In this document: piece by piece, positions 1 through 7,620 of the stretch
Numbering within the stretch: position 1 is the stretch's first letter
Layout: each line of letters opens with the position of its first letter
Source of the DNA: Prevotella sp.
GTDB taxonomy: Bacteria; Bacteroidota; Bacteroidia; Bacteroidales; Bacteroidaceae
Direction: 5' to 3'
Assembly: GCA_017476785.1 (NCBI GenBank)
Contig: JAFUZD010000077.1
Coordinates: 1 to 33,451 of the forward strand
Length of the DNA stretch: 33,451 nucleotides
Translations under genes and position numbers: made by a program
The notes under the pieces: generated by a model
What the model was told of the DNA's origin: nothing
The model's input: only the letters and a program-made list of their open reading frames with translations
Databases searched by the model: none

Positions 1-1638
1 CTTGCGCCAGAGGGGGAAGTGGCGGCTGGTGTGCTCGCTTAGCACGGCGCAGAAGCTCTCCATCGAACAGAAGGGGGCGAGGTGAATCATAACGTGGGTC
101 TTCTTGGTGTTGTCCTCGTCGGTGTATTCCAGCTGGAAGCGCTTGGGCAGGTTGTAGTCCACCTGAATGGTGCCCAACTGCCAGCGGCGGCCGATGGCGT
201 CTTTAATCATAAAGTCGAGCTTGGGACCGTAGAAGGCGGCCTCGCCGTACTCCACCTTAGCCTTCAGTCCCTTCTCCTCGCAGGCCTCTTGGATAGCGCG
301 CTCGGCCAGTGCCCAGTCTTCGTCGCTGCCCACGTACTTGTCGTGGTCGTTGGGGTCGCGCAGGGAAATCTGTGCCTCGAAGTCGAAGCCAAAGGCAGTG
401 AGCACGATGTTGATGATGTCCATCACGTTGAGGAACTCTTGCTTCACTTGGTCGGGACGACAGAAGAGGTGGGCGTCGTCCTGCGTGAACGAGCGCACGC
501 GGGTGAGTCCGTGCAGCTCGCCGGACTGCTCGTAGCGGTAGACGGTGCCGAACTCAGCGATACGCAGCGGCAGGTCGCGGTAAGAACGCGGCTTCCACGC
601 GAAAATCTCGCAGTGGTGAGGGCAGTTCATCGGCTTGAGCATATACTCCTCGCCCTCCTCGGGTGTAGTGATGGGGCGGAACGAGTCCTTGCCGTAGTGG
701 GCATAGTGACCGCTGGTGACGTAGAGGTTCTTGGAGCCGATGTGGGGGGTGATGACCTCCTGATAGCCGAAGCGCTTCTGCACACGGCGCAGATGGTCTT
801 GCAGGCGCAGGCGCAGCTCGGTGCCTTTGGGCAACCAGATGGGCAGTCCTTTGCCTACTTTCTCGCTGAACATAAAGAGCTCCATCTCCTTACCTATCTT
901 GCGGTGGTCGCGCTTCTTGGCTTCCTCGAGCACCACGAGATAGTCGTCGAGCATCTTCTTCTTGGGGAACGAGATGCCGTAGAGGCGCTGCATCTGCTCC
1001 CTGTTGGCGTCGCCGCGCCAGAAAGCTCCGGCTACGCTGGTCAGCTTAATGGCTTTGATGGCGCCGGTGTTGACGAGGTGTGGGCCGCGGCAGAGGTCGG
1101 TAAACGCACCCTGCGTATAGGTGGTGATGGTACCGTCCTCAAGATCCTGCTCTATGTGTTCGCACTTATAGGTCTGGCCGTCGGCTGCAAATTCTTTCAG
1201 TGCGTCGGCCTTCGCCACTTCGCGGCGTACCACGGGTTCTTTCTTCTGCGCCAGCTCGCGCATCTTATCTTCAATCGTCTTGAAGTCACCTTCTTTGATG
1301 GCCTCGCCGTTGGGGAGCAGCACATCGTAGAAGAATCCGTTCTCGATAGCGGGTCCGAATCCGAACTGGATACCGGGATAGAGTTCTTGCAATGCCTCGG
1401 CCAGCAGGTGGGCGCTGGTGTGCCAGAAGGTGTGCTTTCCTTCGGCATCGTCCCACTTATAGAGGGCTATATGTGCGTCCTCGTTGATGGGTCGGTTCAG
1501 TTCTACTGTCTCGCCGTTCACTCCGCAACTGATTACGTCGCGTGCCAGAGCGGGCGATATGCTCTCGGCAATCTCGAGTCCGGTAACGCCCTGCTCATAC
1601 GAGCGAACAGAGCCATCCGGGAAGGTAATGTTAATCAT
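1..1638 (-). CDS. thrS: Threonyl-tRNA synthetase, partial (3' end off the window)
   Basis: Charges tRNA-Thr with threonine in the cytoplasm. The frame starts at the ATG at 1638 (MINITFPDG) and is open through base 1, giving 546 codons. In order it shows an N-terminal TGS-like domain (1-60), the editing domain with H73-x3-H77 and a later LCRGPH segment, and the class II catalytic core. The core has motif 2 around [18 protein letters not shown], the zinc ligand Cys in MKPMNCPHH, the His of DDAHLF and H519. The C-terminal anticodon-binding domain lies beyond the window. An oddity: the last 35 or so codons depart from the family. The usual HRAPFGSMERF reads [11 protein letters not shown], so the motif 3 arginine is Ser528. 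The gene lies downstream of ruvX-def-TPR on the same strand, as in other Bacteroidales, but a TAnnTTTG box at 1671-1678 suggests its own promoter. Identity is certain; the integrity of the edge sequence is not. Confidence 0.96.
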   Translation of the reverse strand, partial: MINITFPDGSVRSYEQGVTGLEIAESISPALARDVISCGVNGETVELNRPINEDAHIALYKWDDAEGKHTFWHTSAHLLAEALQELYPGIQFGFGPAIENGFFYDVLLPNGEAIKEGDFKTIEDKMRELAQKKEPVVRREVAKADALKEFAADGQTYKCEHIEQDLEDGTITTYTQGAFTDLCRGPHLVNTGAIKAIKLTSVAGAFWRGDANREQMQRLYGISFPKKKMLDDYLVVLEEAKKRDHRKIGKEMELFMFSEKVGKGLPIWLPKGTELRLRLQDHLRRVQKRFGYQEVITPHIGSKNLYVTSGHYAHYGKDSFRPITTPEEGEEYMLKPMNCPHHCEIFAWKPRSYRDLPLRIAEFGTVYRYEQSGELHGLTRVRSFTQDDAHLFCRPDQVKQEFLNVMDIINIVLTAFGFDFEAQISLRDPNDHDKYVGSDEDWALAERAIQEACEEKGLKAKVEYGEAAFYGPKLDFMIKDAIGRRWQLGTIQVDYNLPKRFQLEYTDEDNTKKTHVMIHLAPFCSMESFCAVLSEHTSRHFPLWRK

Positions 1639-1670
1639 ATCTACAATATATGTTTTAGTTTAATTCGGCG

Positions 1671-1678
1671 CAAAGGTA
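1671..1678 (-). promoter_or_regulatory. Promoter -7 box for thrS
   Basis: Read on the minus strand this is TACCTTTG, a match to the Bacteroidetes -7 element TAnnTTTG. It lies 32 bases upstream of the thrS ATG, predicting a leader of about 28 bases. No clear -33 TTTG is visible at the usual distance because the upstream stretch is a T-rich run. Confidence 0.7.
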
Positions 1679-1718
1679 CAAAAAAAAGTGAAGAACGAAG
1701 AGTTTTTTTTATTTAATT

Positions 1719-1748
1719 GAAGAATTGAGAATTGAAGAATTGAGAATT
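1719..1748. repeat. Two tandem 15-bp copies of GAAGAATTGAGAATT
   Basis: Two identical adjacent copies at 1719-1733 and 1734-1748. They share the GAATTGA/GAGAATT vocabulary with the neighbouring 35-bp inverted repeat, so the whole intergenic stretch appears built from one low-complexity motif. Confidence 0.9.
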
Positions 1749-1757
1749 TCCCTAATT

Positions 1758-1845
1758 GAGAATTGATAATTGAAGAATGGAGAATTATGATTTGCTCATA
1801 CGCTTGAGGTAATCATAATTCTCCATTCTTCAATTATCAATTCTC
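1758..1845. repeat. Perfect 35-bp inverted repeat with 18-base loop
   Basis: The left arm 1758-1792 and right arm 1811-1845 are exact reverse complements, separated by bases 1793-1810. The transcript would fold into a very long hairpin downstream of the TPR gene. There is no U-tract, so it is not a classical terminator; it could be an mRNA 3'-end stabiliser or a small palindromic repeat element. Confidence 0.92.
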
Positions 1846-1907
1846 CATTCGAAAAGTTCTCCATTCGAAAAGTTCTCCATTCGAGAAGTTCTCCATTCAA
1901 GAAGTTT
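1844..1907. repeat. Four tandem 16-bp repeats abutting the TPR stop codon
   Basis: Units at 1844-1859, 1860-1875, 1876-1891 and 1892-1907. The first two are TCCATTCGAAAAGTTC; the third and fourth differ by one to three bases. The last unit reaches into the stop codon (1906-1908) of the minus-strand TPR gene. Confidence 0.92.
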
Positions 1908-3921
1908 AGTTCTTCCGATACTTCTTGATGATACTGTAAGCGGTGTAGAGTCCCAACTCGCCGGCTTTGCTCAGGTCGGCGATGCCTTCAGGCCGCTGAC
2001 GGTTGGCGATGCGAGCCAGCCCACGGTTGTAGTAGGCTTCGGCCAGATTGGGGTCGAGCTCGATGGCACGTGTATAGTCGGCAATGGCACTCGGATAGTC
2101 GTGGCGTAGCACGCAGACATTGCCGCGGTTGTAATACAGATAGGCATTCGCGTTCAGACGGATGGCCTCGGTGAGGTCGCTGAGTACGTTGGCGGTCTTC
2201 ATCGCCACGTTAGTACCCTGCGAAGCATTGAACTCATTGAGCCGTTGCTGACAGACGGCACGCTGCCAGAAAGCCAGCGACGAGGTGGAGTCTGAAAGGA
2301 TAAGCGTGGTCAGGTCGTCGATGGCACTGTCGTAGTTCTGGATGACGCTGTAGGCAATGGCGCGCTGCATCAGCAACGGACGGACGGCCGATACGGTGGG
2401 AGCGGTCGCGATATGCTGCGACAGGGTATCGATGAGGGTGAAGTAACGCCGCGTGTCGCGCTCGCCCAGTGCCTGCTGCCCACTGTGGATGTACAGCTGG
2501 CGGTCGGGAGGCAGCTGGGCGTTATAGGCATCCACCAGTCGGTCGAAGGCCACATAGTGGCGCACGGCATTCTGCTGCTGCTCGAACGAGAGCTGATACA
2601 TCGGCAAGTAGTCGAGAGCCACCTTCCGGTTCTGCACGCGGCCGCGGTATTCGCTCTGATACTCGTGCTCCACTTCCTGCTCGTCGGCCACGGCCAGCTG
2701 GTTGTACTTCTCAATGTCAAGGTCGCTGCGGCGGCGCATCTGACGCTTCGACAGGCGAGGCTGGCGTCCGTAGCGTTTGTCCAGCTGGGCCTTAAAGATG
2801 CGGAACTCGTCGAGCTCAGCCTGCCGCGTCATCCCCAAGCGACGGTAGCAGTTGGCTCGCTGCTGCAAGCCGAACCAGAAATTGGGATAGTCGTCGATGA
2901 CCTTAGAATAGTCGCGGATGGCCCCACGCAGATCGCCCGTCTGGTCGAGCAGCAGGGCACGGTTGAAGAGTGCCATCAGGTTGTCGGGCTCCAGCCGCAA
3001 CACAAAGTCGAAGTCCAAGATGGCGCGGTTGTCGTCGCCCACCTGTGCCCGCAGCAGTCCGCGGTTGTAATGGCCGAGGAAGTTGTTAGGGTCGATGTCG
3101 AGCGCAGTGTCATAGTCGCTCATTGCACCGCGCAGATTGTTCTGGTTGAAGCGCGCCACGGCACGGTTGAGGTAGTAGCCGGCCTGCTTAGGCTGCAGGT
3201 GGATGGCTTTGTTCAGGTAGCCCTCGCTCTCCTTCCACTTCTGCCGGGCAGAGCTGATGATGGCCCGTTCAGCCCAGAGGCCGCCGTCGTAGGGGTCGAG
3301 CTCCAAGCTGCGGTCGAGCGCGGTGATGGCCTGTGCCGTGTCTTTCTGCGCCAGATAGATCTCGGCCCGCATCGCATAGCCACGGGCATTACGGCTCCAT
3401 CGGGTGAGCATCGTGTCCAGTTCGGCCAGTGCAGCATCGTAGTCTTTCTCGTTGATATGACAGAGCACGCGGTTGTGCCACAGGCTCTGGTTCTCCGGAT
3501 CGTAGCGCAGGGCACGGTTGTAGTCGCCGATGGCTTCGCCAAACTTCTTCTGCTGGATACGGCAGAGGCCACGCAGCTCGTACATCCCCACCACGTAGGG
3601 ATTGCGCTGTATGGCTTCTGAGCAGTCGCTCTCGGCTCCAGCATAGTCGTCGAGATAATACTTGGCCACGCCGCGGAAGAACCACGGCTCGTAGAGATAG
3701 GGCTTGGCCTCAATGGCTTGGTTGAAATACTGGATGGAGACGACGTAGTCTTCGTAGTAGAGGGCATTGCGCCCTATCATTATCAGGCGGTCGGTATTGA
3801 ACTGAGCCTGCACCGCAAGCGGGAAGAGGACAAAAAGGACAAAAAGAAATCCGCCCCCGACCGAACGGGAAGGGAGATTCAATAGCCGTACTATGTTCTG
3901 ACGGAAAACCATTCTGCTCAT
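1906..3921 (-). CDS. Exported tetratricopeptide-repeat protein
   Basis: A 671-aa protein with an N-terminal hydrophobic export segment (about 22-38, ending AVQAQ), followed by a long run of tetratricopeptide units from about 44 to 360. A basic linker follows (about 365-420, QMRRRSDLDIEKYNQ), then a second TPR block to the C-terminus (A-YYNRG-A and AI-DY--AIELDPN signatures). TPR superhelices bind protein partners; no catalytic motif is visible, so the role is probably an envelope scaffold. I use the ATG at 3921; a GTG at 3924 and an ATG at 3912 are alternatives. It sits 52 bases after def on the same strand and is probably cotranscribed with ruvX-def. The order ruvX, def, TPR, thrS is familiar from Bacteroidales genomes. 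The specific function is unknown. Confidence 0.9.
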   Translation of the reverse strand: MSRMVFRQNIVRLLNLPSRSVGGGFLFVLFVLFPLAVQAQFNTDRLIMIGRNALYYEDYVVSIQYFNQAIEAKPYLYEPWFFRGVAKYYLDDYAGAESDCSEAIQRNPYVVGMYELRGLCRIQQKKFGEAIGDYNRALRYDPENQSLWHNRVLCHINEKDYDAALAELDTMLTRWSRNARGYAMRAEIYLAQKDTAQAITALDRSLELDPYDGGLWAERAIISSARQKWKESEGYLNKAIHLQPKQAGYYLNRAVARFNQNNLRGAMSDYDTALDIDPNNFLGHYNRGLLRAQVGDDNRAILDFDFVLRLEPDNLMALFNRALLLDQTGDLRGAIRDYSKVIDDYPNFWFGLQQRANCYRRLGMTRQAELDEFRIFKAQLDKRYGRQPRLSKRQMRRRSDLDIEKYNQLAVADEQEVEHEYQSEYRGRVQNRKVALDYLPMYQLSFEQQQNAVRHYVAFDRLVDAYNAQLPPDRQLYIHSGQQALGERDTRRYFTLIDTLSQHIATAPTVSAVRPLLMQRAIAYSVIQNYDSAIDDLTTLILSDSTSSLAFWQRAVCQQRLNEFNASQGTNVAMKTANVLSDLTEAIRLNANAYLYYNRGNVCVLRHDYPSAIADYTRAIELDPNLAEAYYNRGLARIANRQRPEGIADLSKAGELGLYTAYSIIKKYRKN

Positions 3922-3973
3922 CACTATTCAATCTCCCTTCGCGGCCAGACTGGGGCGAAAGATGGGTGGAATC

Positions 3974-4537
3974 CTATTTCTTGGCTACGGCCTTTGTCTT
4001 ATAGCCACAGCGATAGCGACCCTGCATCAGGGCACGCAGCTTACTCTTAATCAGTTGCTTACGCAGCGGGGATATGCGGTCGACGAACATCTTCCCGTCC
4101 AAATGGTCGAACTCGTGCTGCATCACACGGGCCAGATAACCCTCAATCCACTCGTCGTGCGGCTGCAGCTCGTCGTCGAGCCACTGCACCCGAATGCGCT
4201 TAGGACGCGTCACCTTCTCGTGGATGGCTGGCAGCGACAGGCATCCCTCCTCCATTGTATCGGTCTCTGTGTCGTCAAACTCCACGATATGGGGATTGAT
4301 GAATGCACGGCGAAAGCCTTTGTACTCGGGCATATCCTCGCTCAGCACGTCGAGGTCGATGACCACCACGCGGATGGGTTTGCCCACCTGAGGTGCAGCC
4401 AGCCCGATGCCTTCGCTCTGGTCCAGCGTCTCGAACATATCGGCGAGCAGCGCTTTCAGGTCGGGGAAGTCGGTCGGAATGTCTTCGGCCACTTTGCGCA
4501 GCACAGGCTGCCCATATATATAAATAGGTAATATCAC
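3974..4537 (-). CDS. def: Peptide deformylase
   Basis: Removes the N-formyl group from nascent proteins, using a metal in the active site. All three family motifs are present: GIGLAAPQ (43-50), EGCLS with the metal-ligand cysteine (C99), and HEFDH (141-145). I choose the GTG at 4537, giving a 187-aa protein that begins MILPIYIYGQPVLR as in related Bacteroidales enzymes. An in-frame TTG at 4570 would add 11 residues that do not look like the family. The gene follows ruvX on the same strand with a short gap and precedes the TPR gene, so these are probably one transcript. Confidence 0.95.
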   Translation of the reverse strand: MILPIYIYGQPVLRKVAEDIPTDFPDLKALLADMFETLDQSEGIGLAAPQVGKPIRVVVIDLDVLSEDMPEYKGFRRAFINPHIVEFDDTETDTMEEGCLSLPAIHEKVTRPKRIRVQWLDDELQPHDEWIEGYLARVMQHEFDHLDGKMFVDRISPLRKQLIKSKLRALMQGRYRCGYKTKAVAKK

Positions 4538-4579
4538 GCTCTTAAAAGTATTATCAAATTGAAAAAACAAGCCATCCCG

Positions 4580-4996
4580 TCAATGCCGACGAGACTGCAT
4601 ATAGTCCTCAAGAATGATGGTGGCACTAATCTCGTCCACCAGTGCTTTGTCCTGACGGGCTTTCTTCTTCAGTCCGCCTGCCAGCATTGCCTGATGGGCC
4701 AATACGGAAGTGAAACGCTCATCGTAATACTCAATAGGAATCTGAGGCACTGCCTTACGCCAACGATTGACGAACTGCTGCACGCGCGGCAGGTTCTCGC
4801 TGGGCTGCCCGTTGGGCTGGCGCGGCTCGCCGATGACGATACGCTCCACGGGCTCGCGGGCAATGTACTGCTTCAGATAGTCAAAGAGTTCCGATGTAGC
4901 CACAGTCGCCAATCCGCCGGCAATGAGTTGCAGGGAATCGGTGACTGCCAGCCCCGTTCGCTTCTTTCCGTAATCGATAGAGAGGATGCGCGCCAC
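4580..4996 (-). CDS. ruvX: Putative pre-16S rRNA nuclease / Holliday-junction resolvase-like protein
   Basis: A 138-aa RNase H-fold protein of the YqgF/RuvX family, the usual length. It shows the acidic N-terminal motif SIDYGKKRTG (residues 6-15), the ERIVIGEP strand, the YDERFTS motif, and the C-terminal DEISATIIL motif that completes the acidic active site. In Escherichia coli the family member acts in 5' maturation of 16S rRNA; resolvase activity has been proposed elsewhere. The start is a GTG at 4996, because no ATG lies between it and the stop of the upstream SPOR gene. It is followed closely by def. Confidence 0.93.
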   Translation of the reverse strand: MARILSIDYGKKRTGLAVTDSLQLIAGGLATVATSELFDYLKQYIAREPVERIVIGEPRQPNGQPSENLPRVQQFVNRWRKAVPQIPIEYYDERFTSVLAHQAMLAGGLKKKARQDKALVDEISATIILEDYMQSRRH

Positions 4997-5020
4997 TTGA
5001 GGAATCGGAATGCGGGCAGA

Positions 5021-5515
5021 TTACTTCTGATAGAGCAACCAAGCACCGTTGAACCTCGACTCCAGTGCATTGCGGCTGGCCGCAGCATCAGCTTTGCTGT
5101 CAAACGTCGTAGCCACTACGCGATACATATTCTGAGCCTCGTTCTTCACAATCTGGGCATTGTAGCCTTCACTCTGCAGACGACCCTGCAGATTCTCAGC
5201 ATTGGCCTTCAAGCCAAACGACCCTACCACAACGCTGAATGCCTTCAGACCGGAACCGCTGACCAGCGAAACGCTCTCCTGACGGACATTGATGTTGTCG
5301 GCATTGTCTACCACCTGCACATTGTTCACCGGACGCTCCTGCAGCGGTGCCACCACATTGACCTCCTGCTCCTGCGGCTGCTGAGCCACTGCCTGCTGTT
5401 CTTCCTGAGCCTTAGCCTTCAGATAGGCCTGCTTGTAAGCACTCTGGCTCGATTTACAACTCGTAAAAGCCATTGCTACGCAGAGACCTGCGCATAATAC
5501 CGTGTACTTTTTCAT
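5021..5515 (-). CDS. SPOR-domain lipoprotein
   Basis: A 164-aa predicted lipoprotein. The signal peptide MKKYTVLCAGLCVAMAFTSC ends in a lipobox cysteine at residue 20. A Gln/Glu/Ala-rich linker follows (about 30-80), then a C-terminal SPOR-like domain (about 88-164) with FSVVVGSFGLKANAENLQ and YRVVATTFDSKADA, the paired repeats typical of that fold. SPOR domains bind denuded septal peptidoglycan glycan strands, so an envelope or division-associated role is likely. An in-frame ATG at 5539 would put eight residues ahead of the signal peptide and is rejected. It lies upstream of ruvX with a 24-base gap and may head the ruvX-def-TPR transcript. Confidence 0.88.
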   Translation of the reverse strand: MKKYTVLCAGLCVAMAFTSCKSSQSAYKQAYLKAKAQEEQQAVAQQPQEQEVNVVAPLQERPVNNVQVVDNADNINVRQESVSLVSGSGLKAFSVVVGSFGLKANAENLQGRLQSEGYNAQIVKNEAQNMYRVVATTFDSKADAAASRNALESRFNGAWLLYQK

Positions 5516-5691
5516 TTCTTTCGCGATTAATTTTATCATTAAAACTTGATGTTCGAAATATTTTGTGCGAAATTACAAAATATCATCCAAACGCAAAGAA
5601 AAAACGTGCATAAAGTTTGTTAAATGCAGAAAATACAGCACTTTTAACAAAAAATGTCACCACTTTTGAGCGTGCTTTCAAAAAGATTTGC

Positions 5692-5699
5692 TATATTTG
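5692..5699 (+). promoter_or_regulatory. Promoter -7 box for the YtxH operon
   Basis: TATATTTG matches TAnnTTTG and lies 47 bases before the YtxH ATG at 5747. A TTTG at 5665-5668 could be the -33 element, but its spacing of 23 bases is a little long. Confidence 0.6.
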
Positions 5700-5746
5700 C
5701 GCCTATCGAACGAATTGTATCATTTAAACATAAAAAGCAAAAGACT

Positions 5747-5959
5747 ATGAAAAGTTTAGGTTATTTAGGCGCTTTCTTCGGCGGAGCTATTGCCGGAGCT
5801 GTAATCGGACTGCTGCTGGCTCCTGAAAAAGGCACTGACACGCGCGACAAGATTACGGATGCCGTTGACGACTTTATGAAGAAGCACAACATCAAGCTGA
5901 CCCGTAAGGAAGTGAGCGACTTGGTTGACGACATCGAAGAAGCTGCACCCGAAGCATAA
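5747..5959 (+). CDS. YtxH-domain small membrane protein
   Basis: A 70-aa protein with one N-terminal membrane segment rich in glycine and alanine (YLGAFFGGAIAGAVIGLLLA, about residues 5-24). The PEKGTDTRDKI motif that defines the YtxH family follows immediately, then a charged amphipathic tail. YtxH proteins are often described as general-stress or gas-vesicle-like, but their biochemical role is not settled. The ATG at 5747 is chosen because the upstream in-frame extension from 5654 contains the promoter box at 5692-5699. It is the first gene of a three-gene plus-strand set ending at the terminator 6615-6649. Confidence 0.88.
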   Translation: MKSLGYLGAFFGGAIAGAVIGLLLAPEKGTDTRDKITDAVDDFMKKHNIKLTRKEVSDLVDDIEEAAPEA

Positions 5960-5971
5960 TACCTGTCCCGT

Positions 5972-6322
5972 ATGCTTTCGAGCGACAAGAACGTTGAGAC
6001 CATTGCGCAGCTGGCCGAGGTACTCAAGCACTATCTGGGACTTCAGAAAGAATACCTGAAGCTGGATGTGATTGACAAACTTGTGCGGCTGCTCACGGCT
6101 ACGGCACTGGCCATTCTGTTCTTCCTGATTATTGTGGCGGTAGTGATGTATTTCTCTTTCGCCGTGGCTTTTTGGCTTTCGCAGTATATCGGGATGACAA
6201 TGGGCTTCCTCGTAGTCGGCGGCATTCATCTGCTGGTACTCGTCCTGTTCTTGATATTCCGCCATTCGTGGATAGAGCGACCGCTCGTGCGTTTTCTTGC
6301 CAATCTGTTAATGAGCAAATAA
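5972..6322 (+). CDS. Holin-X-like membrane protein
   Basis: A 116-aa protein with an amphipathic N-terminus (1-42) and two strong transmembrane helices at about 43-68 and 73-98 (LGMTMGFLVVGGIH-like hairpin), then a short basic tail. This layout matches the 'phage holin family / Actinobacterial holin-X' proteins, widespread chromosomal membrane proteins that are usually not phage genes despite the name. It begins 12 bases after the YtxH stop and ends 6 bases before the next gene, so the three are almost certainly cotranscribed. Nothing in the sequence supports lysis; a stress or envelope role is more plausible. Confidence 0.8.
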   Translation: MLSSDKNVETIAQLAEVLKHYLGLQKEYLKLDVIDKLVRLLTATALAILFFLIIVAVVMYFSFAVAFWLSQYIGMTMGFLVVGGIHLLVLVLFLIFRHSWIERPLVRFLANLLMSK

Positions 6323-6328
6323 GAAAAG

Positions 6329-6598
6329 ATGTTACCGGTACAAAAGCCAACGCCCCAGTATCGCACACTCGACGAGATTCGTCTTAGGAAAGAAGAACTT
6401 GCCGAGAGCCTGCAGCGCGACAACCAGCAGTTTGAAAAACTGTGGAAGCAACTGTTCGTGCCACGTAAGGAGAGTACGAAAGGAGAGTTCATCAGCGGCC
6501 TCATCAGCAATGGCATCACTGCATTCGACACTTTCTTGCTCGTCAGGAAGCTACTGAAGAACTACGGGGGCATCTTCGGAAGGAAGAAACGCAAGTGA
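6329..6598 (+). CDS. Conserved small protein of unknown function
   Basis: An 89-aa protein I do not recognise. The N-terminal half is highly charged and probably helical (LDEIRLRKEELAESLQRDN). The C-terminal half is mildly hydrophobic (FISGLISNGITAFDTFLLVRKLL) and ends in a basic tail, KKRK, suggesting a peripheral or weakly membrane-associated protein. It starts 6 bases after the holin-X-like gene and is the last gene before the terminator at 6615. Its position suggests it works with the YtxH and holin-X-like proteins. Confidence 0.82.
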   Translation: MLPVQKPTPQYRTLDEIRLRKEELAESLQRDNQQFEKLWKQLFVPRKESTKGEFISGLISNGITAFDTFLLVRKLLKNYGGIFGRKKRK

Positions 6599-6614
6599 AC
6601 GCCACCCCCGCAAA

Positions 6615-6649
6615 CACAAAAAGCCCGCTTAAACAGCGGGCTTTTTGTG
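6615..6649 (+). terminator. Rho-independent terminator, perfect 15-bp stem
   Basis: Arms 6615-6629 and 6635-6649 are exact reverse complements around a 5-base loop. The GC core AGCCCGCT/AGCGGGCT is flanked by A5 and T5 tracts, so it can act in both directions. On the plus strand it ends the YtxH operon; on the minus strand it backs up the small terminator of the candidate RNA at 6684. Confidence 0.93.
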
Positions 6650-6683
6650 CGACATTTATTTAGAGTGGCTCACAGTTAGGGCA

Positions 6684-6747
6684 CAAAAAAGGGGTAACGC
6701 TTTACCCCAACCTTTGTTAACCTTAAATCTAATACTATGAAAAACAC
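6684..6747 (-). ncRNA. Candidate small RNA (about 64 nt)
   Basis: On the minus strand a TATCTTTG box (6752-6759), with TTG at 6780-6782 exactly 20 bases upstream, predicts a start near 6747. About 40 bases later comes the hairpin GGGGTAAAGCGTTACCCC (6691-6708; 7-bp stem, 4-base loop) followed by six Us (6685-6690), a classical terminator. Between them are AGATTTAAGGTTAACAAAGG and no usable reading frame. A promoter plus terminator about 60 bases apart with nothing coded between them is the signature of a small RNA. It lies downstream of the metallo-beta-lactamase-fold gene on the same strand. The exact 5' end and function are unknown. Confidence 0.55.
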
Positions 6748-6751
6748 ATTG

Positions 6752-6782
6752 CAAAGATAAGCATTCCTGCATAATCTTGCAA
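6752..6782 (-). promoter_or_regulatory. Promoter for the candidate small RNA
   Basis: The minus strand reads TTG (6782-6780), 20 bases, then TATCTTTG (6759-6752), matching the Bacteroidetes -33/-7 arrangement. No protein gene starts downstream before the terminator at 6685. Confidence 0.6.
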
Positions 6783-6858
6783 TAAAAGCGGGCACAAAAG
6801 CGCATTTTTATAACTTTATTTAACTAAAAACGCCCCCTTCTTAATCTTTTCTGCATAT

Positions 6859-7620
6859 TTATATCTCTACAATCTGTCCGTCGTAAGCCATTTCAATGCC
6901 TTCGGGAAGTTGCTCGTTGACCTCTTCGTGCAACCCGATGTCGTGACTGGAGTGAATGAGCAGTGTGCGCCGTGCCCCTATCCTTTGGGCGAAGCTGACG
7001 GCATCGTCCAGAAGCTGGTGGGCGTGATGCGGTTCGGTTACACGTAAGGCATTCACCACCAGCGTATCCACATCTTTCAGATAGGGCAACTCACCATCGT
7101 CAATGGTCTTCATATCCGTGATGTAGACCAACGAGCCGATGCGATAGCCCAGTATCGGCAGTGCACCGTGCATCACTTCGATGGGCAGAATCTCCAAGTC
7201 GCCGATCTGCAACGGCTCGTGCTTGTGCACTTGGTTCAACTGGATGGCTGGCACACCGGGATAGCGATTTGCAGCAAAGCAATAGGGCAACATCTGGAGC
7301 ATTGCCTGACACGAGATGGGGTCGGCATAGACATTGATAACGCCAAACTGACAGTAAGGTCTAATATCGTCCAGTCCCCCCACGTGGTCGTAATGGCTGT
7401 GGGTGATGAGGATGCCATCGATGCGACGGAAAGGCTGCGGCATTATCTGCTGCCGGAAATCGGGGCCACAGTCTATGAGCAGACGCGTCTGCTCCGTCTC
7501 CACCAATGCCGAGCAACGCAACCGCTTATCGTGCGGGTCAGCACTCGTACACACACGACACTGGCAGCCGATGGTGGGCACGCCACAAGAAGTCCCCGTT
7601 CCTAAGAAAGTCAGTCTCAT
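6859..7620 (-). CDS. PhnP-like metallo-beta-lactamase-fold hydrolase
   Basis: A 253-aa metal-dependent hydrolase. It begins MRLTFLGTGTSCGVP, with cysteines CQCRVC at 20-24, typical of the PhnP/ribonuclease-Z-like branch. The metal-binding HSHYDH motif lies at 74-79, a further His at VMHGALP, the Asp in YITDMK, and a late IHSSHD. Such enzymes cleave phosphodiester bonds, often in cyclic nucleotides or ribose phosphates; the substrate here cannot be told. The ATG at 7620 overlaps the murB stop as ATGA, implying translational coupling. A longer in-frame extension into murB is rejected. It is the last gene of the DUF4348-murB transcript. Confidence 0.9.
   Translation of the reverse strand: MRLTFLGTGTSCGVPTIGCQCRVCTSADPHDKRLRCSALVETEQTRLLIDCGPDFRQQIMPQPFRRIDGILITHSHYDHVGGLDDIRPYCQFGVINVYADPISCQAMLQMLPYCFAANRYPGVPAIQLNQVHKHEPLQIGDLEILPIEVMHGALPILGYRIGSLVYITDMKTIDDGELPYLKDVDTLVVNALRVTEPHHAHQLLDDAVSFAQRIGARRTLLIHSSHDIGLHEEVNEQLPEGIEMAYDGQIVEI

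Noticed and set aside
82-1716. Long plus-strand open frame of 544 codons
   Set aside because: It is antisense to thrS, whose translation matches ThrRS throughout; the plus frame has no recognisable domain and only reflects GC-rich codon structure.
2413-3621. Plus-strand open frame of 402 codons
   Set aside because: It lies wholly antisense to the TPR gene, with repetitive Val/His/Leu composition typical of a shadow frame.
5972-6322. Prophage lysis gene
   Set aside because: The holin-like name comes from a broad chromosomal family; there are no phage structural, lysin or integrase genes in the window.
6738-6761. Seven-codon plus-strand mini-frame MKNTLQR
   Set aside because: No plus-strand promoter or downstream gene supports it; the same bases are better explained as the 5' end and promoter of the minus-strand small RNA.
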